Shown here: piece by piece, positions 19,337-29,724 of the stretch
How the letters are laid out: the number at the start of each line of letters is the position of its first letter
How positions within the stretch are numbered: position 1 is the first letter of the stretch
Source: Paulinella micropora
Taxonomy: Eukaryota > Cercozoa > Imbricatea > Euglyphida > Paulinellidae
DNA: 64,000 nucleotides
Reading direction: 5' to 3'
Assembly (NCBI GenBank): GCA_019918135.1
Contig: WBZZ01002446.1
Span: 76,001-140,000 of the forward strand
The notes under the pieces: generated by a model
Told to the model about the DNA's origin: nothing
Seen by the model: only the letters and a program-made list of their open reading frames with translations
Database searches by the model: none
Made by a program: the position numbers and the translations under genes

Positions 19337-22300
19337 ATGGCCAGCGACATTGGCCGTCTACTACTCTCAATGGATTACAAATACGCGAAGCACGGAGCTA
19401 CCACTGTGGCCCTTATGGGACAAGGTAGAATCGCCGAAGACCTGGACAATCCCCGTGGGAATGCCTCTTCGACGGGCTCTGGCCCGATGTCCCAGGATGG
19501 GAGGATGAGGGCTCGCGTATATGACGGAATTCCTGAACCACGTGGAGAGGCTATCTTAGCTGCGCCTCATCCTTCCTCCCCAAACCTGGCACACGGGTCG
19601 GCGCTTCAACATAAGGCGAGCGGCGCTATATGGCAGATGGCACCGCCGCCTCGACGGTACCGGCGGGTAGATCGGTACGACAAGGACGGGCGTAATCTGA
19701 TTGTCTGGGGGCTCTCAGAACGCGCCAATCTACAGGAGATCGCCTCCAAAATGAGCGGTCTTGGTCTGGTGGTCCCGGTAATGGAGTGGCAAGGCCAGCG
19801 AATGTCTCGTCACCTGGAGCTGGTCTACGAGGACGATGACAGCAGGCAGACGGCGTTGCAGCAACTCAAACATCTCAAATTCTTCGGCAGAGGGGTCAAT
19901 GTGGCCCTTGGGCGCAGGTTCAGGGACAGGGAACGTGTCCGAAGGCTTATTCGCATCCATCTGCGTGGGGAAGCGGCGGTCCGGAAGGAGGAAGCTGCGA
20001 CGGGATATCGCGTCTTGCCTCTGCATGAAGAATGTGTCGATGATGTGCAGGTGGTGTCTTCGGAATTGGCTGCCGATGCACCTAAGTGTGTGTCTGAGTG
20101 TGCTGATATGCATGTGGTGCCCCTGCATTCGGCGGCCAGTGCAGTGGGGGACCAACCTGCGCAAGCACCTGCAGAGGGGGGCAGCACGAGGGCGGAAGCC
20201 AAGCGCGGCCGTCGGGTCCGGAAACGAGCCAAGAAGCACCGCTCCAAGCAGTTCGATACCGGCTTCAAGCTACTCGTCGCGAGTCACAACTGGCAGGGTA
20301 AAACGGGATACGACAACGTAGGCACGGCGGAATGGGCATCATTCTACAAGCACGAGGGCTGGCTAGTCATCGGGGCTCAGGAGCACCGCATGGGCAAGAA
20401 GCAACTTTCCAAATGCAGCCTGGATGGATTCCGGATTTTTGGAAAACCTGCGGAGGTCAGCGAGAAAAATCGCTGCAAGGGTGGGGTTCTATTCGCGGTT
20501 GCTAACTTCCTTGGTCCGTATTGCAACCTGGTGTCAGCCCCCGTCGACCACCGGCAGCAAGTGTGGCTGCGTATCGCCTCGGGTGTTGCCGGCGCTCAGG
20601 ATATCTATGTGGGCAACGGCTACTTTCCCCAGGAAACGCAGGAAGAAGAGTCGTCAGAGGCGTATGCGGCCTGGCAGGCAGCTATAGCTTTTTTTGGAGC
20701 CAAAGGTCTTGTGGTCACGGTGGCGGATGCCAACGCGAAGCTCGGGCCGGCATGCAGCCGAAAAGAGGAGGGCATCGTCGGTCAACACGGGGAGGTCGAT
20801 GATAAGGGAGCACCGGTACGTTCGGAGAACGGCAAGAGACTCGCGGCTGTCCTCGTCGCTACGGGCCTGCGAAATCTGAGCGGCTTCTCGTGCCCAGTGG
20901 AAGGGTCCTACTGGTGGTCCCGGCGTGAGCAGCGCGGCATGGGCACAGGCAAGCACCTCCTCGATTACATCTGCGCGTCGCCTGGCTTGGCATCTGGAGC
21001 AAAGTTCGGAGTATGCGAAGATGATCTTGATACGGACCACAAGGCAGTATGGGCCGAACTGACGTGGAGCGGCCAGCGCCGGCCAAAGCGGGCTGCGAAA
21101 CCTTACAGGTCCTTTCGTGTTGATAAGCTTATTGGTGCTGGTGTCTCGGGTAATGATCACGCTGCGAAGCAAGCGCTGGATTATCTACGCGACAAGTTCG
21201 ATGACGTATTCCAGCATTGCCTACAGAAGCTTGGAGTGCATCAGCTGCCTGAGCTTGACCTATCGGGTGGTGCCGACAGCCAACGGGTGGTAGATGACGT
21301 CACCGAGCGAGTGGCGCAGTCCTTCCGAATGGCGGCGCACCGGGTCCTTGGCTCCAGATGTATACGACCCCGTTTCACCAACAATTGGTTCGACGGGGAG
21401 CTAAAGGAGCTCATTCAGCAGCGCCGGGAGGCCTACGCAGCATACAGGAGGGATGAATCGAATGCGGAAGCCCGTCTGAATTGGCTACGGCTCCGCAAGC
21501 AAATTCGGAAGGCAACTCGGGCCAAGAAGTCCGCCTCCTTCAAGCAAGTGCAGGAAGAAGCGGTCAAATGTCAACGCGAACAATCCTCAAAGCGCTTTTG
21601 GCTACTCGCGAAGCGGCTTGGCGGGGCACGCAGAACGAAGGTCTCCGCGCCGGTGCAAAGGGAGGATGGCTCACTGGCGTGTACGCTGCCGGAAAAGGTC
21701 GCTCGGTGGGAGGAATTTCGGAGAAATTCGGTGAAGCCACGGGAAAATCCGGCAAGTGCGGCTGTTGTGGTGGAGTGCTGTGCAGAAGCAGGCTCGCTGG
21801 AGTGGGAGGAAGCCGAAGCTAAGCGGCAGTTCCACTGGAACGATCGCTTCAGAGATGAGGTGGCCCGGGCTATGAAGGAGCACGAAGTAGGTGAAGACAC
21901 TTGCGAAGAGCTGGACAAGCCGTTCACGCAAGAGGAGGTCCTTGCAAGGCAACGTGCCCTGAATAACCACAAAGCTTGTGGCGAGGACAAAGTGAAGAAC
22001 GAGATGCTCAAGTATGGCGGCGCCTACATCAATGGCTACTTAACGCAGTACTTCAACTGGATTCGAGAAGCCGAGAGGACTCCAAAAGCTTGGGGCAAGG
22101 GAATCATCGTCAATATCCCCAAGGGTGGGGATCCTACGGATCCTGACAACTGGAGGGATATCTCGATTATTAGTTGCCTTGGTAAGCTGTATCTGTCCTT
22201 ATTAGCTACTCGTCTAACGCTCTTCGTGGATGGCCCGGATAAGCTACGTCCAGAGCAGGGAGGCTTCCGCCCGGGGCGTCGCACTACGGATCAGGTCTTT

Positions 22301-24445
22301 ACCCTTTGGCAGAGGTTGAAGGGGCGTCAGCAGCAGAAGCGGGAGTCGTATGTCCTGTTCGTCGATCTACGCAAGGCTTTCCCGTCTGTTTGGAGAGATG
22401 GTCTATTTGAGAGGCTCTGGAAGCTGGGTGTAAGGGGCAAGTTCTGGCGCACGCTACGCAGGTGCTACGAGCAGACTTCGTCGCAAGTGCTAGTTGATGG
22501 AGCACTCACCCCCGAAGTACTGGAGGGTGTAGGCGTCCAACAGGGTTCCCCTCTCTCTCCCACACTCTTCAACGTCTTTATGGATGAGCTGTGTGATCGG
22601 CTGGCGAGTGCCCTCAAGATCACGGATGTGAAGCGGCTGAACGACATCAAGGCACTTCTATACGCGGACGACGTGGCCCTCATCGCTCACAGTCGCACCG
22701 AGCTCCAGAAGATGGTCAATGTTGTGGCCAAGTTCGCGGAAGATTACAGGCTGGAAGTCAACTTGAAGCCCGGCAAGACGGAAATCATGCCCATTTACAC
22801 GTCGAGCAAGGCGAAACGACCAAGTATCAGGGAGCGAGGTGAGCCCGTGGTGTGGTTTCGCGGCCAGAAGCTTTGTGTCACCAGTCAGTACAAGTACCTG
22901 GGAGTGGTTATCACCGACGACCTGAAGTGGAAGGAGCAGGCCCTGCGGGCTACGCGTGTCACTGAAGTCGCCACCGCAGGTTGGTACTCTTTGTGGTGTG
23001 CAGGTGAGATACAAGCTAGGTATCGTCTCATGTGCTGGAATCAACTTGTGGGGGCCAAGCTGAAGTACGCCTTCGATGTCTGGCGTGCCCCCGTATCGCA
23101 GCTCACCAAGCTGGAGGCAGCAATGCTGCGCCCCATGAGGATGATTCTCGGCATCAGCCCTAAGACAAGCAAGTGGATTACACTCTTTCTGGCGCGCTCT
23201 TTGAGTGCGGAGCGTTTGCGGCGGGCGGCGCAACTGAAGTTCTATGGACGGCTGCGTGTTCTACCGGAGAAGCGATTTCCTGTCATCGCATCTCAAGTCA
23301 AATCCGACTGGACTGCGGAGGCCGAAGGCGCTATCAGGGACTCAATGGATCTACAACAAGGGCTTCAGGAGCTCCTAAATAGCTCAGAGAAGGACCTCGA
23401 GGGTTGGTTTTTGACTGTGGACAAGTGGGCCCTTCAGCAGGACGTCAAGATGGTGCAGCAACTGATGTGGGACAAGCGAGAGGCAGGCAGCGATCTTACT
23501 GATGGCCTGCGAGTCATCCTAAGACAAGTCTTTGGAACTAAGGAGTTCCCAAGATGGGTAGCCCTTGATGATGCGCATTATAATCTGCTTCGGAGAAGGT
23601 TGCTCAGCTGCAACAACCGCCTTCGGTTGTACCGCAGCAAGTTGGTCAGTGGCATGTCCCCTCGCTGCTTCTGTTGTCATGATGATGTCAATGAGTCCCT
23701 TGCGCACTTCTTATGGGATTGCCCCATGCATGAGGGGAGACGTAAGCAGCTGTTGCTGAGTATGCAGAGGCTCGGTGGCATGGCTGTGGGGGCTGCTGAG
23801 GGGGATGGAGGGAGTGAGGAGGGTGGTGAGGTCGTAGGCGGTGAGGTTGTGGTGGAGGATGTGTTGCTTGGGCGGGAGCGGGAGGGCTCTGTGCGGCAGG
23901 GTTGGGATGATATGTCGCCTGTGGATCAATCACGATTGTTTTGTAAGTTTTTTCAGGGGAAGTCGCGCTTCCGCAGTAACTTTAGGCTTGCTGCGTTGTT
24001 AGGGGTTACAGCGTTGCGTCCCCCTCCAAAGTTGGATGTGTTGTTTGGATCATATGTGTCTGAGTGTTGGTCTGCTAGGGAGGGTAAAAGGGAGGAGCTT
24101 GGGGTGGAGGATGGGGGCGAGGAGGTGATTGACCTCACTGAGGTTCCATCAGCTTCTGTCCCACCCTCTCCCCCAAGTGACGTTGATGTTGCGCGGCGCG
24201 GCCGTCCGCGCAGAGTGGACGTCCTGGCTAGAGAGAGGGGTTCGGGAGCGCAGCGTAGTGTCTCGGAGTTCTTCTCTTCAGCTAACACCCTCGCATCTAG
24301 CTCTTCATGCACTTCACAGCCCCCATCTGCCCCTGCTGTTGCTGTTGCTGCTATGTCTGTTTGGTGTTCTGACAATGCGTTGGGATCGGCTGACCCCGGT
24401 GACCCAATGGAGGCACATGTCCAGGATCTGGATCTGATGCTATAG
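19337..24445 (+). CDS. LINE A polyprotein: RRM-like region, APE endonuclease, reverse transcriptase, CCHC, SIM and PIP tail
   Basis: A single ORF of about 1702 aa; ATG 19337 is the first Met of the frame (residue numbers below count from 19334). Residues about 118-200 (NLIVWGLSE...) look like the RRM-type nucleic-acid-binding domain usually found in ORF1 proteins. APE endonuclease spans about 312-575 (SHNWQG, GAQEH, DANAKLG, LLDYI, DTDHKAV). Reverse transcriptase spans about 880-1180, with FVDLRKAF (D1011), VQQGSPLSP and catalytic YADD at 1110-1113. A CFCC...H...C zinc knuckle lies at about 1445-1464. The tail has VIDLT at 1598-1602 after Glu residues, RRGRPR at about 1621-1626 and QRSVSEFF at 1640-1647, a canonical PIP box. 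The enzyme nicks DNA and copies its RNA by target-primed reverse transcription; the TTA flanks suggest TTA-repeat targeting. The last codons lie within the shared 3' tail. Confidence 0.92.
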   Translation: MASDIGRLLLSMDYKYAKHGATTVALMGQGRIAEDLDNPRGNASSTGSGPMSQDGRMRARVYDGIPEPRGEAILAAPHPSSPNLAHGSALQHKASGAIWQMAPPPRRYRRVDRYDKDGRNLIVWGLSERANLQEIASKMSGLGLVVPVMEWQGQRMSRHLELVYEDDDSRQTALQQLKHLKFFGRGVNVALGRRFRDRERVRRLIRIHLRGEAAVRKEEAATGYRVLPLHEECVDDVQVVSSELAADAPKCVSECADMHVVPLHSAASAVGDQPAQAPAEGGSTRAEAKRGRRVRKRAKKHRSKQFDTGFKLLVASHNWQGKTGYDNVGTAEWASFYKHEGWLVIGAQEHRMGKKQLSKCSLDGFRIFGKPAEVSEKNRCKGGVLFAVANFLGPYCNLVSAPVDHRQQVWLRIASGVAGAQDIYVGNGYFPQETQEEESSEAYAAWQAAIAFFGAKGLVVTVADANAKLGPACSRKEEGIVGQHGEVDDKGAPVRSENGKRLAAVLVATGLRNLSGFSCPVEGSYWWSRREQRGMGTGKHLLDYICASPGLASGAKFGVCEDDLDTDHKAVWAELTWSGQRRPKRAAKPYRSFRVDKLIGAGVSGNDHAAKQALDYLRDKFDDVFQHCLQKLGVHQLPELDLSGGADSQRVVDDVTERVAQSFRMAAHRVLGSRCIRPRFTNNWFDGELKELIQQRREAYAAYRRDESNAEARLNWLRLRKQIRKATRAKKSASFKQVQEEAVKCQREQSSKRFWLLAKRLGGARRTKVSAPVQREDGSLACTLPEKVARWEEFRRNSVKPRENPASAAVVVECCAEAGSLEWEEAEAKRQFHWNDRFRDEVARAMKEHEVGEDTCEELDKPFTQEEVLARQRALNNHKACGEDKVKNEMLKYGGAYINGYLTQYFNWIREAERTPKAWGKGIIVNIPKGGDPTDPDNWRDISIISCLGKLYLSLLATRLTLFVDGPDKLRPEQGGFRPGRRTTDQVFTLWQRLKGRQQQKRESYVLFVDLRKAFPSVWRDGLFERLWKLGVRGKFWRTLRRCYEQTSSQVLVDGALTPEVLEGVGVQQGSPLSPTLFNVFMDELCDRLASALKITDVKRLNDIKALLYADDVALIAHSRTELQKMVNVVAKFAEDYRLEVNLKPGKTEIMPIYTSSKAKRPSIRERGEPVVWFRGQKLCVTSQYKYLGVVITDDLKWKEQALRATRVTEVATAGWYSLWCAGEIQARYRLMCWNQLVGAKLKYAFDVWRAPVSQLTKLEAAMLRPMRMILGISPKTSKWITLFLARSLSAERLRRAAQLKFYGRLRVLPEKRFPVIASQVKSDWTAEAEGAIRDSMDLQQGLQELLNSSEKDLEGWFLTVDKWALQQDVKMVQQLMWDKREAGSDLTDGLRVILRQVFGTKEFPRWVALDDAHYNLLRRRLLSCNNRLRLYRSKLVSGMSPRCFCCHDDVNESLAHFLWDCPMHEGRRKQLLLSMQRLGGMAVGAAEGDGGSEEGGEVVGGEVVVEDVLLGREREGSVRQGWDDMSPVDQSRLFCKFFQGKSRFRSNFRLAALLGVTALRPPPKLDVLFGSYVSECWSAREGKREELGVEDGGEEVIDLTEVPSASVPPSPPSDVDVARRGRPRRVDVLARERGSGAQRSVSEFFSSANTLASSSSCTSQPPSAPAVAVAAMSVWCSDNALGSADPGDPMEAHVQDLDLML

Positions 24446-24457
24446 TCTGAGGAAGCC

Positions 24458-24489
<32 letters not shown>

Positions 24490-24493
24490 TTAT

Positions 24494-24761
24494 GGACACC
24501 GTGATAGCCCAGTGGTCAAGTTCTACCATCTGGGCCCTGTCGCCAGTTCGATTCCCGTCGGTGCCACCAGTATTTTCATTAAACATACCGGTCTATTTCT
24601 GGACCAGTATTTTCATTGAACATACCGGCCCGTCTGGAAGTGTTGGAACTGCCCTTGCGGGGGTGTCATTAGAGCTTATCGTCAATTCTTCGTACTCCCC
24701 TCACGGGTGAGACGATGGAGGCACATGTGCAGAAATGCATCAGCCATTGACAGAGAAGCAC
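24494..24761 (+). mobile_element. SINE1, full length
   Basis: 268 bp, directly after the LINE A tail tract. Confidence 0.9.
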
Positions 24762-24840
<79 letters not shown>

Positions 24841-24843
<3 letters not shown>

Positions 24844-25020
24844 ATACCGGTCTATTTCTGGACCAGTATTTTCATTGAACATACCGGCCCGTCTGGAAGT
24901 GTTGGAACTGCCCTTGCGGGGGTGTCATTAGAGCTTATCGTCAATTCTTCGTACTCCCCTCACGGGTGAGACGATGGAGGCGCATGTGCAGAAATGCATC
25001 AGCCATTGACAGAGAAGCAC
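24841..25020 (+). mobile_element. SINE1, 5'-truncated
   Basis: Starts at AACATACCGGTC within the first internal repeat. Confidence 0.9.
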
Positions 25021-25043
25021 TATTATTATTATTATTATTATTG

Positions 25044-25219
25044 TTTATGGAGTACAGAGGCCATCGGTCCCTTTCCATGGGCTGATTGGTATAAAGCTCC
25101 TAGAGAAATGTTCTATGCCGTCACTTCCTTTATTCCACCGATTGGTGTGGAGACTTTCCTTATGGAATGGAGGACTGGATGCACATGGCCTTTTGGCTCA
25201 GCAATTGGCAGACGATACA
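25044..25219 (+). mobile_element. SINE2 copy, diverged ends
   Basis: Start TTTATGGAGTACAGAGG and end GGCAGACGATACAT differ from the reference; its tail reads ATACATAAATATTGTTATTG, a degraded repeat, so it is probably an older copy. Confidence 0.8.
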
Positions 25220-25268
25220 TACATAAATATTGTTATTGTTATTATTGTTATTATTATTAAGTACTATT

Positions 25269-25533
25269 GGACACCGTGATAGCCCAGTGGTCAAGTTCTA
25301 CCATCTGGGCCTGTCGCCAGTTCGATTCCCGTCGGTGCCACCAGTATTTTCATTGAACATACCGATCCGTCTGGACCAGTATTTTCATTGAACATACCGG
25401 CCCGTCTGGAAGTGTTGGAACCGCCCTTGCGGGGGTGTCATTAGAGCTTATCGTCAATTCTTCGTACTCCCCTCACGGGTGAGACGATGGAGGCGCATGT
25501 GCAGAAATGCATCAGCCATTGACAGAGAAGCAC
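25269..25533 (+). mobile_element. SINE1, full length with small deletions
   Basis: Starts GGACACCGTGATAG; one C is missing in CTGGGCCTGTCG. It closes the first retroposon cluster. Confidence 0.88.
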
Positions 25534-25559
25534 TATTAAGTACTATTATTACTATTGCA

Positions 25560-25738
25560 GTTACTAAGAGAGAAAAAGACAGATAAGAGAGAGAGAGAGA
25601 GGGTGAGTAGGTAAGGTAAGGTAGGGGGTGTCCTAATGTAGGGGGTGTCATATTACTAGTAGTATTATTATTACTATTACTAAACAAGTAAAAGTATAAG
25701 TATAAATGAGTGAAAGAGAAAGAATGAGTGAGTGAAAG

Positions 25739-25781
<43 letters not shown>

Positions 25782-25939
25782 GGGAGAGAGATCGAGAGAG
25801 AAAGAGAGAGAAAGAGAGAAGAAAGAAAGAGAGAGAAAGAGAAAGAGAGAGAGAGGATGAGCGAGAGAGAGAAAGAGAGAAAAAGAAAGAGAGAGAAAGA
25901 GCGAGTGAGTGAGAAAGAGAAAAAGAAAAAGAGAGATCA

Positions 25940-25970
<31 letters not shown>

Positions 25971-26178
25971 GAGAGAGAGATCGAGAGAGACAGAGAGAGA
26001 TCGAGAGAGAAAAAAAGAAAGAAAGAAAGAGAGAGAAGGAGAGAAAAAAAGAAAGAAAGAAAAGAGAGAGAGAGAGAGAGTGAGAGAGAGAGAGATGGAG
26101 AGAGAGAGAGGGAGAGAGGGAGAGAGCGAGTGGGAGAGAGAGAGAGAGATGGAGAGAGAGAGAGAGAGAAGCAGAGAC

Positions 26179-26212
<34 letters not shown>

Positions 26213-26400
26213 GCAACCAAGCAACCAAGCAACCAATTATGCAACCAACCAACCAACCAACCAACCGACCGACCAACCGACCAGAGGGCGAGAGAGAGAG
26301 AAAGAGAGAGAAAAAGGGAGGTCGAGAGAGAGAGAGAGAGAGGGAGAGAGAGAGAGAGAGATCTTACAATTTTAACACCTCGTGAAATGCTTTCTCTCCG
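25560..26400 (+). repeat. GA-rich microsatellite with a short ACCA/ACCG block
   Basis: About 800 bp of GA, GAAA and GAGC variants; 26215-26282 is CAAC/ACCG tetranucleotide repeat. Long Arg-Glu and Ser-Leu reading frames here are translation of repeat and not genes. Confidence 0.95.
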
Positions 26401-26470
26401 CGCGCGTCAGAGAGAGAGAGAGATCTTACAATTTTAACACCTCCTGAAATGCTTTCTCTCCGCGCGCGTC
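26350..26470 (+). repeat. Tandem duplication of a ~61-bp unit
   Basis: The unit runs GAGAGATCTTACAATTTTAA through TCTCCGCGCGCGTC and is present twice (about 26350-26409 and 26411-26470) with one G/C difference. Confidence 0.85.
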
Positions 26471-26926
26471 CCCTCTCGATTCTGTAGCCCCAAAACACAA
26501 AAAAAACCCTAGTAAAACGCCTAAAAAAAAATATGCAACAGTAGCAACAACAATCAAACACTTTGCACATAGATGTAGGAGAAATGTTGTGTGTGTTGCA
26601 GTAGCAAAGGGAGTCAAGAGAAACGGACCCGCCATACTGGACAATGAAGCAGTTTGGAAATTTGGGGTCACTTGGGTCCAAAAAAAAGTGGCAAAAAGCA
26701 GCACAATTGGCGCTCAAATGGGTGGTCTGACCTTAAAGCCTTCCTTTTTCAAGAGAGAAACGCCACCGCGCTAGTGTCGGGCCGCTGCATACAGCACGGA
26801 AACAGCCCGGAACGTGCGTTTTTTTGGCGGGACCGTTGGTTGCACCACAATTTGAGAACCCGAGAAGCCAAGCCTTTGAAGAAGAACTGTTACTGTTAAC
26901 TTCAACGTCCTCAATAGCTTGTCTTC
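26470..26926 (+). other. Low-repeat island, possibly exonic
   Basis: An acceptor-like TGTGTGTTGCAG at about 26605 precedes an open stretch (AKGVKRNGPAILDNEAVWKF). Two overlapping short frames continue to about 26899. No family is recognised. Confidence 0.2.
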
Positions 26927-27068
26927 ATGTCCTCGTCCAGTGAGACTTCTTCGGGGTCATCGGAATCCTCCGAGGAATCAAGCGAATCCTCTGAGGAGTC
27001 GGATGAGTCGGATGAATCCGACGAGTCTGACGAGTCCGATGAGTCGGATGCAGAAAACGATGGCAATG
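26927..27068 (+). CDS. Ser/Glu/Asp-rich exon-like ORF
   Basis: From ATG 26927 the frame is almost all S, E and D (repeats of DESDESDE), then reaches GGCAATG|GTCTCT, which looks like a splice donor leading into a CT-repeat intron that ends CTATCTCTAG at about 27232. An acidic, disordered, CK2-type peptide. Whether the exon is used is unproven. Confidence 0.3.
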
Positions 27069-27155
27069 GTCTCTCCCTCTCTCGATTGCTCTCTCTGTCT
27101 CTCCCATACACATGTTGTGGTTACTGTTGTTAGTCTCTCTCTCTCCTGTCTCAGA

Positions 27156-27207
<52 letters not shown>

Positions 27208-27235
27208 TCTCTTTCTCTCTCTCTATCTCTAGTTG

Positions 27236-27445
27236 AGAAATTGTTTTAATGTCGCCAATCAGAATCTGCAGAACCGGCCACAGCACGCCACGAGGACAGA
27301 GAAGAGCTCCTAGCGTTTCCCACAGCCTTGCTGGTGCCCTTTTCGACACCCCTGGATGCCTGTCCCACCATCTCATCAGAAGCTCAAAAGCCTCACCGAT
27401 AGTTGGGCGATTTTCCGTCCTCCCAATTGAAGTAGCCATTCTCAT
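27236..27445 (-). other. Unassigned open stretch
   Basis: Minus frame RMATSIGRTENRPTIGEAFELLMR to GALLCPRGVLWPVLQIL, bounded by GA repeat. It could equally be a plus-strand exon after the CT-repeat acceptor. Function unknown. Confidence 0.2.
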
Positions 27446-27589
27446 AAATGCTGGTTCTTCTCGGCGTCTTGCAGCACCAGGTAGCTGAGCCCGCCGATGA
27501 CCTTATACATAATAAATTTCATTTGCGTCATTCCTTTTCAATTTTAATAAACACAGGGTACAATTTGAGAAAGAGAGCAAGAGAGAGAA

Positions 27590-28225
27590 AGAGTGATAAG
27601 AGACAGAGGGGAGTAGGCAAGGTTATATTAGGTAGGGGGGTGTCCTAAGGTAGGGGGTGTCTAAGGTAGGGGGGTGTTCTAGATAATTACAGAGAGAGAG
27701 AGGAGGAGAGAAAGAGAGAGAGAGAGAGAGGTGTTAGGTAGGGGGGTGTCCTAAGGTAGGGGGTGTCCTAACTTCAAGGTAGGGGGTTGTCCTAGATAAT
27801 TACAGAGAGAGAGAGAGAGAGAGAAAGAGAGGTTAGGTAGGGGGTGTCTTAAGGTAGGGGGTGTCCTAAGGTAGGGGGTGTCCTAAGGTAGGGGGTGTCC
27901 TAAGGTAGGGGGTGTCCTAAGGTAGGGGGGGTGTCCTAGATAATTACTGAGAGAGAGAGAGAGAGAGAGACCTTTGCCATCATCTCCTGAATCCGACGAG
28001 TCGGATAAGTCAGACGAGGAGTCGGATGCAGAAGACGACGACTGCGACAAGTCGGATGAGTCCAACGATTCCGGTAGATGGGCCCGCCCATTTTAGTTAT
28101 AATTACATTTTTTTGGGAAGCTGTAATTATAACTGAAAATTATCCGGTCGCAAGGTAGGGGGTCGTAAGGTAGGGGGCGTGCTAAGGTAGGAGGTGTCCA
28201 CATACCTAGAGAGAGAGAGAGAGAG
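27590..28225 (+). repeat. GA repeat alternating with GGTAGGGGGTGTCCTAA minisatellite
   Basis: At least 12 G-rich units in blocks at 27630-27680, 27730-27795, 27835-27935 and 28150-28200, each followed by AGATAATTAC and GA repeat. A minus-strand acidic Ser/Asp open stretch (27967-28065, DSSDLSQSSSSASDSSSDLS) ends at GGCAAAG|GTCTCT, the same donor-like context as the plus-strand exon at 27068. Confidence 0.8.
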
Positions 28226-28234
28226 ATATTTAAG

Positions 28235-28431
28235 AAGCTTCAGGTCTGCAGAAAACAGTGCAAGCTGGGGCTTTATTGGTGAGATCGTGAACAACTCGAT
28301 GCTTGCGCATCGTGTAGCCGCACAAGGACGACTGCTCTCACCTTTTATCATCGCTGGTAAAGAACTCGTCCCCGGCTCAATTGGGGGAAAGGATATATTC
28401 CTGTCCCCCCTGAGCCGGGATCACTTCTGCG
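28235..28431 (+). other. Unassigned open stretch between repeats
   Basis: Open plus frame AENSASWGFIGEIVNNSMLA through PGSIGGKDIFLSPLSRDHFC, with CT repeat after it. Looks protein-like, but no family is recognised. Confidence 0.2.
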
Positions 28432-28539
28432 ACTCTCTCTCCCTCTCTAGGTTTAGTGATACCGCCGATCTCAGGACATCCCCTACCATATTCTTTTTTG
28501 TCTTTATATATATATAATTCTCTTTCTCTCGCTAAGTTT

Positions 28540-29020
28540 GTTAGGACACCTCCTACCTTAGGACACCCCCTACCTTAGGACATCCCCTACCTTAGGACAC
28601 CCCCTACCTTAGGACACCCCCTACCTTAGGACACCCCCTACCTTAGGACACCCCCTACCTTAGGACACCCCCTACCTTAGGACACCCCCTATCTTAGGTC
28701 ACCCCCTACTAGGACACCCCCTACCTTAGGACACCCCCTACCTTAGGACACCCCCTACCTTAGGACACCCCCTTAGGACACCCCCTACCTTAGGACACCC
28801 CCTACCTTAGGACACCCCCTTAGGACACCCCCTACCTTGGGACACCCCCTACCATTCTCTACTCTTTTCTCACTATTTATATGTATCATTCTCTCTCTCC
28901 TTCTCTAGGTCTCTCAGGAAACCCTTGATGGAAACACCCCCTACCTTAGGACACCCCCTACCATAGAACCCCAAATTACTACACTCTTTCCTACTGTTTC
29001 TTCTATCTATTTATAAATAT

Positions 29021-29053
<33 letters not shown>

Positions 29054-29149
29054 GGTTTCTCGGGATACCCCGATCTAGGGTCACCCCCTACCTTAGGACC
29101 CCCAATTACTCCCCTCTTTTCTCTCTTTCTCTCTCTCTCTCTCTCTGTA

Positions 29150-29229
<80 letters not shown>

Positions 29230-29292
29230 GGTTTCTCGGTATACCCCGATCTAGGGTCACCCCCTACCTTAGGACCCCCAATTACTCCCCTC

Positions 29293-29362
<70 letters not shown>

Positions 29363-29667
29363 CTAGATTTCTCTGGATACCCCCGATCTCGGGTCACCTC
29401 CTACTTAAGGAAATCCCCTATCATAGGACCGCAAACTACTGCCCTCTTTTCTCTTTCTCCTCTCTTTTTCTCTCTATTGATATATATCATTCTCCCTCTA
29501 TCTCTCTTTCGCTCTCTCTCTCTCTCTCTTTGTCTAGGTTTCTCGTGATACCGCCGATCTTGGGACGCCCCCTACCTTAGGATACCCCCTACCATAGGAC
29601 TCCAATCTTTCTGTTTCTCCTACTAGTATTCTTTTCCTCTCTATTCTGATTGAATCATGTATATCAT

Positions 29668-29724
<57 letters not shown>

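Larger units (their letters stand above)
18345..24457 (+). mobile_element. LINE A: near full-length APE-type non-LTR retrotransposon
   Basis: The 6.1-kb element runs from the end of one TTA tract to the start of the next: a 5' UTR of about 990 bp, one large ORF, a 12-bp 3' UTR after the stop and (TAT)n. No target-site duplication can be told apart from the microsatellite. The intact ORF suggests recent activity. Stubs of its 3' end occur at 15591 and 62612. Confidence 0.9.

Noticed and set aside
19334-24445. Assigning LINE A to a named clade (L1, Tx1, R4/Dong, etc.)
   Set aside because: APE plus C-terminal knuckle and TTA targeting do not settle it; an RT tree is needed.
25700-26385. Long Arg-Glu and Ser-Leu open frames
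   Set aside because: They are translations of GA/CT microsatellite with no start context, splice logic or conservation.
28540-28850. Telomeric repeat (TTAGG-like)
   Set aside because: The unit TTAGGACACCCCCTACC is 17 bp, lies in the interior in both orientations and is mixed with CT repeats; it is a minisatellite.
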